Source: Maylandia zebra
Lineage: Eukaryota; Chordata; Actinopteri; Cichliformes; Cichlidae
Assembly: GCF_041146795.1 (NCBI RefSeq)
Contig: NC_135172.1
Span: 13,382,137 to 13,446,136, forward strand
Direction of reading: 5' to 3'
DNA: 64,000 nucleotides
Shown here one piece after another: positions 1 through 9,315 of this stretch (the stretch's first letter is position 1; every line of letters begins with the position of its first letter). A model generated the notes under the pieces. The model ran no database searches. It worked only from the letters and a program-made list of their open reading frames with translations, and was not told the DNA's origin. The position numbers and the translations under genes are program-made.

Positions 1-200
1 GGCGTGTCATCCATGATGAATTTGTAGTTTCGTGGGTAGGCCACATGATATGGTCCTGGATCCTCCCAACGTGGCTCTGCTGATGCTGGTTGATAAGGAA
101 TGTTCCTAACCACTTTGTTGGAATTGAGATAGAAAAAGATGAAAATCACTGCTGCTGCAATGCAAATGAAGATGCCTTTTAGGTGCCTCTTCTTGTCCAT
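1..200 (-). CDS. b3galt2-like gene A1, 5' end only (runs off the window)
   Basis: This is the first 66 codons of a beta-1,3-galactosyltransferase-like protein, a type II Golgi enzyme that would transfer galactose in beta-1,3 linkage. The ATG is at 200-198, and the frame stays open to the window edge. The visible part has a short basic cytoplasmic tail (MDKKRHLK), a hydrophobic signal anchor at about residues 8-25, and the start of the stem with AYPRNYKF. The catalytic domain lies outside the window. It is almost identical to the same part of gene A2 (6621-7604), and the match extends about 60 bp upstream of the ATG before stopping at the shared TATTCTG (about 258-264). As in A2, a pyrimidine tract ending in TAG lies 5 nt upstream of the ATG, so a non-coding leader exon is likely. 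Whether the rest of the gene is intact cannot be seen. Confidence 0.85.
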   Translation of the reverse strand, partial: MDKKRHLKGIFICIAAAVIFIFFYLNSNKVVRNIPYQPASAEPRWEDPGPYHVAYPRNYKFIMDDT

Positions 201-449
201 GAAAACTACAGAGAAAGGAAACATATTTTATCACGAGAACTTGTACAGCACGTATTCTGCAGACTTCATTGAGTGGTGGCCTCCAGCTCACTCTAGAGGG
301 CAGCAGCGGTTTTTGATACGGGCGACACGGGCGGTTGCCCGGGGCGGCATCATGGTGGGGGCAAAATAAATAAATAAAAAATTACTCGTACTCATGCTGC
401 CCCGACATCATGTCAGCGCATATCGGGAATGTCGTAGGCACCGACTGGT

Positions 450-482
450 TTTCTATCGCCCATTTGCTGTGGGCGATAGAAA
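450..482. repeat. Perfect hairpin, 13-bp arms
   Basis: The left arm at 450-462 (TTTCTATCGCCCA) is the exact reverse complement of 470-482, with a 7-nt loop. It lies in a stretch of unit 1 (about 265-535) that has no counterpart at the same place in unit 2, so it probably belongs to an inserted element. Confidence 0.7.
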
Positions 483-1056
483 GATAGAAAGTGCTCAATA
501 CATAATGGCATTTTTTAACAACCCACTGAAAAAAGAGAAGGAAAGAAAACTTTCTAATCTTGCCAGTCATTTGTGAAGCCAAATTATCTTAATAGTCAAT
601 ATAGGAACAACATCTAGAGTATATTGTTAAAGATTCAGAATTTTAAGTTCCGTGAAATGTTTTGCATACTGAACCTGGCAACTTCCCTTGTTTTATGCTC
701 AAACAAGTGTACAATGAAAGCAGTCTACGGGAATTCTTGGACTTTAATGAACTTAAAAATACTTAGAAACTGTGCAATCGCATAGGCACACCTGTTCTGC
801 TTGTTTTTCTGTATAAGGAATAGACGTCGGAGAGATCAGATAGACATCCCCGATAGAACCTGTTTCCCCTGCACCTGGAGCAAGGATCCAGTTTACTCCG
901 CCTCCATTAAAACTAACTCGACGCGGAAGTCGTGATGTTTTAGTTTAGTGAAAAAGTGGAAAATTACATTACTGTTTAGTTTGTGAATTACAATATAAAG
1001 TGATATATTTATTGATTTTCACCTGTTAGAGATTATTTACTATCACGAGGACATTT

Positions 1057-1360
1057 TGCCACATAATTATTTGTATCCCCCTCTAACTTAACTGTATGAA
1101 GAGGTACAACCTCCAAAATCTCAGGAGTAAGAAGTCATTATAAGACGTGTTTGTGAAATAAAAATCAAGTATGTGGGACAATTTGTCCGTATTTGGACGG
1201 GAAAAGCAAATTGTGGGAAGATCAGCATGATATTATTTTTATCCCACTGTAATCTTAATGTATAAAGAGCTAACGTCTTCAAAGGAGTAAAAAGTCCTTA
1301 TAACAAGCGTATTTGAATTAAAAATCAAGTACGTGGGATATCTGTGACTTGGACAGCCCA
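1057..1360. repeat. Diverged tandem duplication of about 140 bp
   Basis: The two blocks at 1057-1200 and 1236-1360 share a series of words in the same order: ATCCC.CT.TAA, a TGTAT.AAGAG core, GGAGTAA.AAGTC.TTATAA, and AAAAATCAAGTA.GTGGGA. They are clearly related but diverged. No coding potential is seen. Confidence 0.6.
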
Positions 1361-3444
1361 GCGCGTGCTCCCGACTCAGGGGGAACAAATTATGTCGGGG
1401 ATACCTACCTTGGCACAACCGGACCTCTTAGCAGCCAATCAGCATTTAACCTGCTTTTGGGTCATCTGCGTCCAGCGACCTGTAGCTGACCTTTAGATTT
1501 GCACGGAAATAAATAAATAAATAAATACATTTAAAAAATAAATTACAATAAAAAAATAATTGCACGGCTTTTACTGTTTGTGAAGCCATCCTGTCTGTTC
1601 ACCGACCGAACGGAAAAATAAAATAAAGAAAATTAAAGAAAAATTATAAACACCATAAATGTACGTTTTTAGCAACTATTTCCGCTTTTTGTGAGCTTCC
1701 TCGGAGCATGTTTTTCCCTCCAACTTGTTTTTCCCTTCAAACCATACCGTTTTTCCTTTTTGGCATTATCCTGCTGAAAGAGGTCACGGTCATCACAGAA
1801 TACTTTTTGCATTAAAGAGTGTAAATAGTCTGCAACAATGCTTAGGTAGGTGGTACATGTCAAAGTAACATCCATGGATGGCAGAGTTTTTATAGTCCCA
1901 GTTAACGAAAATCAAAGAAGCTGCCAGACAAGACAGGCAAAAAAAAATGACATTAAAAAATTTCATTTAGATTTTGCCCACATTAGTCTACAAATGTCAA
2001 ACTGAGAGTGAGATGCTTTTCTTTACATGCAGAACATTTTCTTTATCTTTAACAACAAATCAATTCTTTTATCTGCCTGCAACTATATAATGTAAGATCG
2101 CCATCATGGCCCAGTAAAGCTATGAGACTACACAGTGGGCAAAGATGTACAAGCGTCATCAAACCCAACACTTCAGACCTTGAATAAAACTTGATATTCT
2201 ACATCTTGTTAAATGTAAATAGGCATGTGTTTAGTCTTAGTTTTTGCCTTTTTTTTTTTTTTTGAATAATCAGAGGCATTACATGTTGCAAATAACCAGT
2301 CAACCATTGCAAATGTCATTTCCACTAAGTGTATCCCTCATTACTACAGCATACTAAATAAAGTACTACATACATGGTGGAAGCAGTCTGTTTCTGGCAG
2401 TCTGTTTGTGTAATTAGAGAGCGTGAATCAATTACAGTCTTCAAGTCCATTTTAACCTTTAAATGCTGTCCATCTTTGAGATCAGAACCCTCGTACTAAG
2501 GTGCATTTTTCTTTAAGATGTACAGTGAACCTTGACTTAATGACTCTTTACTGCCAGTGTCTCTTATTTCAGGTGGGACGGACTAAGACACAAGAGGAAG
2601 TTAACAGATGTATGCAATGAGACAGTTAAAACAAAGGAATAGTCTAAAAGCATTGAAAGTGCTCAGCACATTGAATTGTCTTCTAAGGACTTTTAAGGAT
2701 CCCAGATTTCCCACTGATAGAAAAAAAAACAAGACAGTGCTCTACTGTGGTATTATCATAGACTCTAGTATGTGAATGACACTCCTCACAACCACCGGAG
2801 AAACGTTCAGGTTTTGGAAAAACATATTAATTACATTCAAATGAATAAGAACAGTCCATTTAATTTAAATATAATTTAATATGTAAAATGAACCTTATAA
2901 TCTTTTAAAATATTCACACCTTTCACTAGAAGTCACTTTAAAGCTTAACCCCAGCTGTATTATTTCTAAACACATTTAAGTAACTTCAAGTTTTTTTTCT
3001 CAAAATGCTCCGCATACCCTTAAGAAGTAAGTGAAGTGCTGAATTCTTTCACTAATGCATCAGTAGTTGTAGTGGATTTGTCTGTTTGTTTCTCCCCTCT
3101 CACCCCTTTTTTGTGTGTGCTTGTGAGGTTGTGCCTCTAGCCTACATTATAACCACACCCCTAAGTGCACCCTAATGGTATCTGGAAACCAAACACACAG
3201 GCAACGGTGATAGCCCCAGGTAATGTGGTAACTTGTGCTGTACAAACAACTCCACCCCGTCCGTCAACCCTGCCAAAATGGCTGAAACACAAGCATCAGT
3301 TGTAGAGTTTTTATTAAACCTTGCCTGGGATACCTTCAAGTAGTTTATGTTTCAAGTATTAAAATGTCCCACAGGAAACTGAGGAGCCAGGTACCATTGG
3401 TCAATGCAAATGTAAATTCCCTGCATATTGCTCTTGATAAAACC

Positions 3445-4396
3445 TTAAATGTAATGCAGTAGCTCACTTTCATCTTTACAACCCAGTAACCCTAAATCAC
3501 ATTTAAAATATACAAATAAATAAATTTCCACATATTTCTCTGGAAGATCATTAGAAAAGACATATCCCATACCCAGTGTGTGGGTCGGGTATTCAGGCTC
3601 TGGATACAATTCCTCAGGCACATAGCACTTGGAGTTCTTGGAACGAATGACTGGTCTGTTCCACATAAGCATCCCTGTCAGGTAGTTGGTCTTGGGGATG
3701 CCCGGCTGTTTTAGCATGATTACTAGATTGACATGTTTCTGAATGTTGACAGAGTCAATCTTCATGGCATAGGCTGCTGCAGGGCAGTGTGTACTTAGCC
3801 AGTCCATGATCACCATGGTTTTGATTGTTAGGTTTAGATAACTGTCTGTGAAGTCACTCTGGATCAGATCATGGTGCTGCAAATTTTCCTGTTTGAGCTT
3901 CTCAACATCATCTTCTCTAGAGACACCCAACATAAATAAAGTGAGTACCACCTCACCCTGAACTATGTTTTCTTTGCCCCATGTCTGGCGGATCGCGTCC
4001 CGAGCTGCCACATTTTTTGGTTCCACTGGAACCATGAGAACCAGGAATGGGATCTTGTTCTTGCAAACCTCTGTGTTATCCATAAGAAAATGGTAGTTGC
4101 GTGGATAGGCTTGGTGGTACTGGAGGGAGGTAGATCGCACAGTCGAAGGTTCAGTGGTTTTGTTTAATATAACTTTGTTTTTGGGGTGAATGCGGTAAGC
4201 AGGTGCATTAACCCTACTGTTCTGGTTTAAAAACCACTGGTATTGTTCCTGCAGTGGGAAGCTCTGCCATAGTGACAGCGGGCGGCTGGACAGGGTGTAA
4301 CACAAGCCTAAGGCCAAAACACAAAATAGAAGCAGGAGCTGAAACCAGGAATGAAATAAGATCTTCTTCTGTGGAAAGATGCTCTGGACAAGTTCC
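3445..4396 (-). pseudogene. b3galt2-like gene B1, disabled by a microinversion and a 3' deletion
   Basis: This is a copy of gene B2, at roughly 99% identity apart from the lesions. The main exon starts after the acceptor TTTTTAG at 4403-4397. It keeps the signal anchor, AYPRNYHF, the RDAIRQTWG motif and YLNLTIKT. Three lesions are visible. First, positions 3731-3749 are the exact reverse complement of the matching B2 bases, turning KIDSDMFLN into KIDSVNIQK and removing the DxD metal-binding motif without a frameshift. Second, a conserved Trp in KWY has become Cys. Third, the coding sequence is joined near 3523-3527 to what is 3' UTR in B2. This removes about 75 codons, including IEDAYIGMC, and adds an unrelated tail of about 24 residues. 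No activity is expected. No equivalent of the B2 first exon is seen upstream. A non-catalytic role cannot be excluded from sequence. Confidence 0.88.
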
Positions 4397-4706
4397 CTAA
4401 AAAGACAAGAAAGATAAAAGTGGTGAGTTATATCATCTTTCTTTGCCATTGTTAACAAAGTGCACAGCTTCACAACATTTGAGTTAGAGCTGAAAATCTC
4501 TAAGCTCACTGATACTGAAGATTTATGCTTCAGTGGGAAAGCTGCACCATATCAACACTCCTCTGAAATCCTGTGCCATAACCTATGGAACAACTTGATA
4601 TGCACCTCCTTAATGATGTAAGTACAATCCAGGTGAACACAGCCCACAGCTATTGTGTTCAGCCTCTTTAGTACTGCCAATTTCTGTTGCATGTTTCCAG
4701 CTACTT

Positions 4707-6600
4707 TTATGCTGCAGTTTTTGAAGACAAAACTGCAAATGTGAATGCAATTTTTATTTCTCAGTCTTAACTAAAGCCTTTGATACCATCCTCTATGGTA
4801 TAATAGTAAAGAGACCTGGACGGGAAAAGACAAAAAGAAAGAAAGTTAAGTTGGGGAGAAAGTTAACAGAGAGGGAGAGAGAGAGAAAAAATGCCAGTTG
4901 TTGAGAAGAGGCAGGGGGGAGCAGAGAAACCAGAGCAACTACCAACATAAATAACAGTGATGTTGTTACTGAACAAAGTACTAATAATAAAAGATATTTT
5001 TAGAGGCAGCAGCAGCCCAAGATGACATGTGTCTGTGAGTACCTGCTTGTACATCTGTGTGAACATGTCTTGCCATGCAGGAGTGTGCTTGTGTTCATAA
5101 GGTTTCCCACTGTAACTGTCTAACAGTGTATGTGGGGAGCCACAGTCCCGCCCACCAACACCTGAAGAAGGCATGGAGAAGCCCACCACACCATGAAAGC
5201 TCCAGGAGGACCACCGCAGGGACAACCCTGTGCTTTTAGCTCCTGGGGGAGCCTGAGATGTTCTAAGAGAGGTGGAGTGTAAGACCAGACCTGACACAGA
5301 CATAGACAAACAGCCACACACATGCATTCCCCTTCCTCACACACCCAACATCAAGACATGCAGAAATGAATACTGTACACTCACACTACCCATAAACACT
5401 CTATACTCCCAGGTCAAGCACCAACACCCCCATAGGGGCAATTAGCACCCAGACACAGGAGATGTTCTCCTTCACTCTGGGGTTTAGACAAGCAGTCCGC
5501 CCGGCCCAGCACACCAATCCTATCAGCGACTGATTGTTATTGGAAGGTATTACATGAGGTTGTTGTTTTGTTTTTGTTTTTAAATATAATATTTTAGTAT
5601 TTTGTGTTTTGAAGGAAGCTTAGATCATACATTTAAAGCAGTGAGGTTAAAAAATATGCAGCACGTTAAACATACTTGTGGCTTAAATTTTATAGAATCA
5701 AAGTCGTCCATCTTGTGGAACTATGACAAACTACAACTGTAGAATTCACAGTACTGGCCAATTTTTTTTCTTTACAGTCATGGTACATTTCGTATATTGC
5801 ATCACATCAGGATCATACATGCCCCATAGTTTAGTTTAGATCAGTTTAGTTTGACATAGTCCATGTAAAAAACTTGTCTCTAAGAAACACACCACAGCTT
5901 TTATATCCTAAGCTGGTTTACAATGCAAACAAACAAAAAAAAACAAGCAAACAAATGAAAAGAAAAAAAAGAATCAACAACATGTATAGTAAATATACAC
6001 ATTAAAACAAACATCAAAACAGCGCAGGGCTATTACTTAAGTAGTCGACTACATCATAACAAAATACCATAGCAAAACAGTACACTTCATTAACAATTAT
6101 GGATTGTGGTCATTTGGATGTTTAGCTATTGTTAAAGCAACTGCACAGTAATGTCATCTTATCATCTCGTCAGTTGGAAGTTCTACAGCAAATATCAAAC
6201 CATACCATAACAACAAATATAAAGACGAACACAGGCCGGAGGGTAAAAAGTACAGAAACACAAAAGAGGTGGAGAAGGTAAATACAAGAGGACATAAAAG
6301 TAAATTAAACATCTGTTACTTGAGCTGAGGACAAAGAAGGCCTGATTGATTCCAATAAAAAGTTGAGAACAGTATCATTTCATCTCTTGCCAATTTAGCA
6401 ATATTTCAATATCACCAAACACAAAGTTCTAACTTGTAATTATTATTATTATTTCTTTTTTTTTTTTTAGAGAAAAATAATTCTGTTAACTTGGCCTAAT
6501 CATCAGATTTGGCAAGATGTAACAAAAGTATCTCCATTTTGCCACATAATAAATACGCAATATTTCATTTTTGTTTTATCCATTAGCCAAATTCAGGTTC
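4707..6600. other. Spacer between B1 and A2; no gene seen
   Basis: Homology between the 5' flanks of B1 and B2 stops at 4706 (matching 23552). Beyond it there is a purine-rich GA tract (about 4800-4920) and a moderately GC-rich stretch (4900-5500) with frames on the minus strand that resemble no family I know. The rest is AT-rich sequence with AAAC- and AAAG-type low-complexity runs (5930-5975). The long minus-strand frame at 4863-5327 has compositional bias and no domain, so I do not call it a gene. Confidence 0.5.
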
Positions 6601-6620
6601 TCACTCTTTTTGGAAAACCT

Positions 6621-7604
6621 TCAGCACTGAACTCCCCGTTTGATCCTCTCCCAGTAGTCATTCATTTGCAAGATGCTTGTTGTTGTCGAAGCGATCAGCT
6701 TTGAAAGACTGCAGCTGCTCAGAGAATGGCTGGGATTGACAAGAAACATTGTTTCTTCTGGAGGGTCAGTAGGAGATACGCCCAGGCGTTTCAGACACAT
6801 GCCGAGGTAAGCATCTTCAATGTAGATCGGTTTGATCTCAGGTGACACTCCCAAGATCTTCCCAGGAAGGTCTAGTGACATGACGTAGGCAAAGCCGAGC
6901 GGATACGGGGGGTACTCTGATTCAGCAATCACAGATCGAGGCATGTAGAACTTTATAAATGGGTTCCTTAAAACAGGACTATGCCACCAAACCAGCCCAG
7001 TCATATAGTTTTGCTTAGCTGTGCTAGGATCCACCAACAGTTTCACCAGATTCGGGACATTGAGTATAACATCGGAGTCGATCTTCATGACAAAGGAAGC
7101 CTTAGTACAGTGTGCAGCCAGCCACTCCAGCATGACCATAGTCTTGATAGTCAGATTATAGTAGCTGTCCTGAAAGTTGCTCTGAATCAGGTCATGGTAC
7201 AGCTGATTCTCCTGCTGAAGCTTCTCTTGCTGATGTTTAGCATCACTTCCACCAGGGAGGCCCACTATGAAGACAGTCTCTACCTGCTGACCCAGAACCA
7301 GCTTCTCATTTGCCCACGTCTGCCGGATGGCATCCCGAGTTGCCACATTACCGGGTGCAACAGGAACCATCAGAATAAGGAAAGGAGTTGTGGTCCTACA
7401 TGTAGGCGTGTCATCCATGATGAATTTGTAGTTTCGTGGGTAGGCCACATGATATGGTCCTGGATCCTCCCAACGTGGCTCTGCTGATGCTGGTTGATAA
7501 GGAATGTTCCTAACCACTTTGTTGGAATTGAGATAGAAAAAGATGAAAATCACTGCTGCTGCAATGCAAATGAAGATGCCTTTTAGGTGCCTCTTCTTGT
7601 CCAT
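6621..7604 (-). CDS. b3galt2-like gene A2, beta-1,3-galactosyltransferase (GT31)
   Basis: The 327-residue frame is intact. Family knowledge predicts a Golgi type II membrane enzyme that transfers galactose from UDP-Gal in beta-1,3 linkage to a GlcNAc-type acceptor; the acceptor is not shown by the sequence. Visible features are a basic tail (MDKKRHLK), a signal anchor at about residues 8-25, AYPRNYKF (54-61), RDAIRQTW (90-97), the glycosylation sequon in YYNLTIKT (148-155), the DxD motif as KIDSD (174-178), and IEDAYLGMC (262-270). DSD rather than DDD is also found in vertebrate B3GALT2. The frame stays open a few codons upstream, but that part reads through a pyrimidine tract ending TAG 5 nt before the ATG. 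This looks like an acceptor, so I start at 7604-7602. A2 has its own acceptor and presumably its own non-coding leader. It is the intact partner of A1. Confidence 0.92.
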   Translation of the reverse strand: MDKKRHLKGIFICIAAAVIFIFFYLNSNKVVRNIPYQPASAEPRWEDPGPYHVAYPRNYKFIMDDTPTCRTTTPFLILMVPVAPGNVATRDAIRQTWANEKLVLGQQVETVFIVGLPGGSDAKHQQEKLQQENQLYHDLIQSNFQDSYYNLTIKTMVMLEWLAAHCTKASFVMKIDSDVILNVPNLVKLLVDPSTAKQNYMTGLVWWHSPVLRNPFIKFYMPRSVIAESEYPPYPLGFAYVMSLDLPGKILGVSPEIKPIYIEDAYLGMCLKRLGVSPTDPPEETMFLVNPSHSLSSCSLSKLIASTTTSILQMNDYWERIKRGVQC

Positions 7605-7700
7605 GAAAACTACAGAGAAAGGAAACACATTTTATCGCGAGAACTTGTACAGCACGTATTCTGATAACACAGCAATACACAAATTAATAAATAACAGAAT

Positions 7701-8118
7701 TAAAGTCATAAGGTCTGTGAAGGTTCTCAGTCATCCAGGTCATCGTAGTCAAAGGAGCTTGCAAAGAAAAGCGTCTGGACTTCTTTAAGTTACTTAACGC
7801 CCACTCACATCCTGGGCCATCTGATCTCAGGAATTCGCATGATAAGGTGGGGCCAGGTTGCACAATGAACACACCCGAAACTCTGGCTGATTGGGACCCA
7901 CACCCAGTTTCACACCTTGTCTCAGGCGATTAGAGGATCATCAGGGGGTCCTTTGTCCCTCTGTGGGGGGACACTCCCACTAGGTTTATATCTGGGACTC
8001 TCCACCATTTGACCTTAGAACTGAAGAAGCTTCTCGGATGAGAGGTGAAACGTCTTCAAGTAACTTAAAGAAGTCCAGACGCTTTTCTTTGCAAGCTCCT
8101 TTGACTAAAGTCATAAGG
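7701..8118. mobile_element. Foldback element with 50-bp perfect inverted arms and a 13-bp target duplication
   Basis: The 13-bp word TAAAGTCATAAGG occurs at 7701-7713 and again at 8106-8118, enclosing 7714-8105. Within it, 7746-7795 is the exact reverse complement of 8058-8107. The interior carries TGAAGAAGC followed by a small hairpin and GAAACGT (8021-8057). Other copies of the family lie at 31255-31490 (opposite orientation, partial) and 61755-62016. All forward copies share the end GCAAGCTCCTTTGA but begin at different points. A fixed 3' end, variable 5' ends and a long target duplication suggest retrotransposition, for example by a Penelope-like element; the class is an inference. Confidence 0.8.
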
Positions 8119-8199
8119 CTTCCAGCTTTGTAGCCCTCAATTTCTCATATCTGCTTTTTGCAGAGAATGTGGTTCTGCAGGCTTCATGAGGGGTTCACA

Positions 8200-8500
8200 G
8201 CTAAGTGTGAATGACAATCAGCACCTCCACATCTGAGAACATGGTCCTCAGTAGGAAAAGGCCAGACTGCCCACTCCGGGTCAGGGACGAGTCACTGCCC
8301 GGGAGTGGAGGAGTTCAAGTATCTCTGGGTCTTGTTCACAAGTGAAGAAAGTGGGAGCCTGACAAACAGTTTTGGTGCCACAGCAACAGCAATGCAGACG
8401 TTGCACCCGTTTGGCACGAGACGGCCGCTCATAGAAGCAAAGCTGTTGATTTACTGATCGATGCATGCCCCTACTCTCAATGTGATAAAGGAGCATGATT
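8200..8500 (+). mobile_element. Remnant of a LINE reverse transcriptase C-terminal region
   Basis: With a few frame corrections the plus strand reads EEFKYL.VLFTSEE, then a decayed stretch with ATAMQTL, then EAKLLIY. This resembles the conserved region after the reverse transcriptase core of common fish LINEs. Stops interrupt it and no full domain remains. Sequence on to about 9300 shows no gene. Confidence 0.5.
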
Positions 8501-9315
8501 CACAGTTCAAATAATTGTTTCGTACTGGGCCTTAGTGTGGTCACCCAATTAATCTAATGTCTGAAAGAAGTTGTTTCCATTGCTCTCAAGGACACGCTTA
8601 CCTTTCTGAGTGGCTGGCCCTTGAAAAGCTCAAAACAGCAGTCAGGTGGGACTGCTGTGCAGATCTATCCTCAGTTACCTATCCAAATTCGCTATCAAAA
8701 GGCCTTTACACACCAGATGTGTAATATTTGTGTGAATATTTCTTGTTAAAAATTTATTTGGGCCTCACCTATTTTCTTTCTTGCAGCCATTCACACAGAA
8801 CAATGTTTTGACATTTATCTTTTTTTTTGGACACGAATAAACAGCTTTAACCTAATCAGACCACTGCACTTGGCAACAAATGCGCTCATCGTGTTGAATA
8901 TACAATTCGGAAATAATTCTATTTTAACTCAGACACACAGCTAGACGCGATTCGGGGTCAATCGGCTCACTGAACCTATTTGTTTGCCTCCTCAGATGAA
9001 AATCTCATGGTTTGATGGTTGCTTCTGGTGAGAACTAGACATAGCCAGAATCTCTTTCTTCCTTTTCTGGTTCAGAAACATCAGGACCAGCTCATCGTCA
9101 CTTGATGTCAACTTCATGTATTTCACAGTTTCTTTTTTGAAAACTAATTTTTCACAAAACCAAAACACATTCAGTACATCTCTATGTTACAGGGCAGGGT
9201 CACATTCGGAAAAATTTTTTTGCAACATACGCGGTAGATAATGACTCAGAAAGCTTTGGCAATTTCTAAAAACCCTCTACCCTTGCCATTCATTTATGAA
9301 GTCAAATATCTTAAC

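Larger units (their letters stand above)
265..3440. other. Unit 1 spacer between A1 and B1; no gene seen
   Basis: About 3.2 kb without a supported gene. About 300-360 is a GC-rich repeat-like tract, and 450-482 is a perfect hairpin. From about 545 to 2200 the sequence is homologous to the unit 2 spacer (9290-9315, 11290-11324 and 14539-16640). From about 2275 to 3500 it is homologous to 17875-18030 and 21385-22080. Positions 1057-1200 and 1236-1360 are two diverged tandem copies of one segment. Positions 1755-1890 are a fragment of a dispersed repeat that recurs at about 50920-51060. There is an AAATA-type simple repeat at 1507-1530. Confidence 0.6.

Noticed and set aside
4863..5327. 154-residue minus-strand frame
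   Set aside because: Composition looks like translated low-complexity and repeat DNA. There is no known domain, no splice context and no counterpart in unit 2.
6981..7487. 168-residue plus-strand frame
   Set aside because: It is antisense to the conserved coding sequence of b3galt2-like A2 and has no domain.
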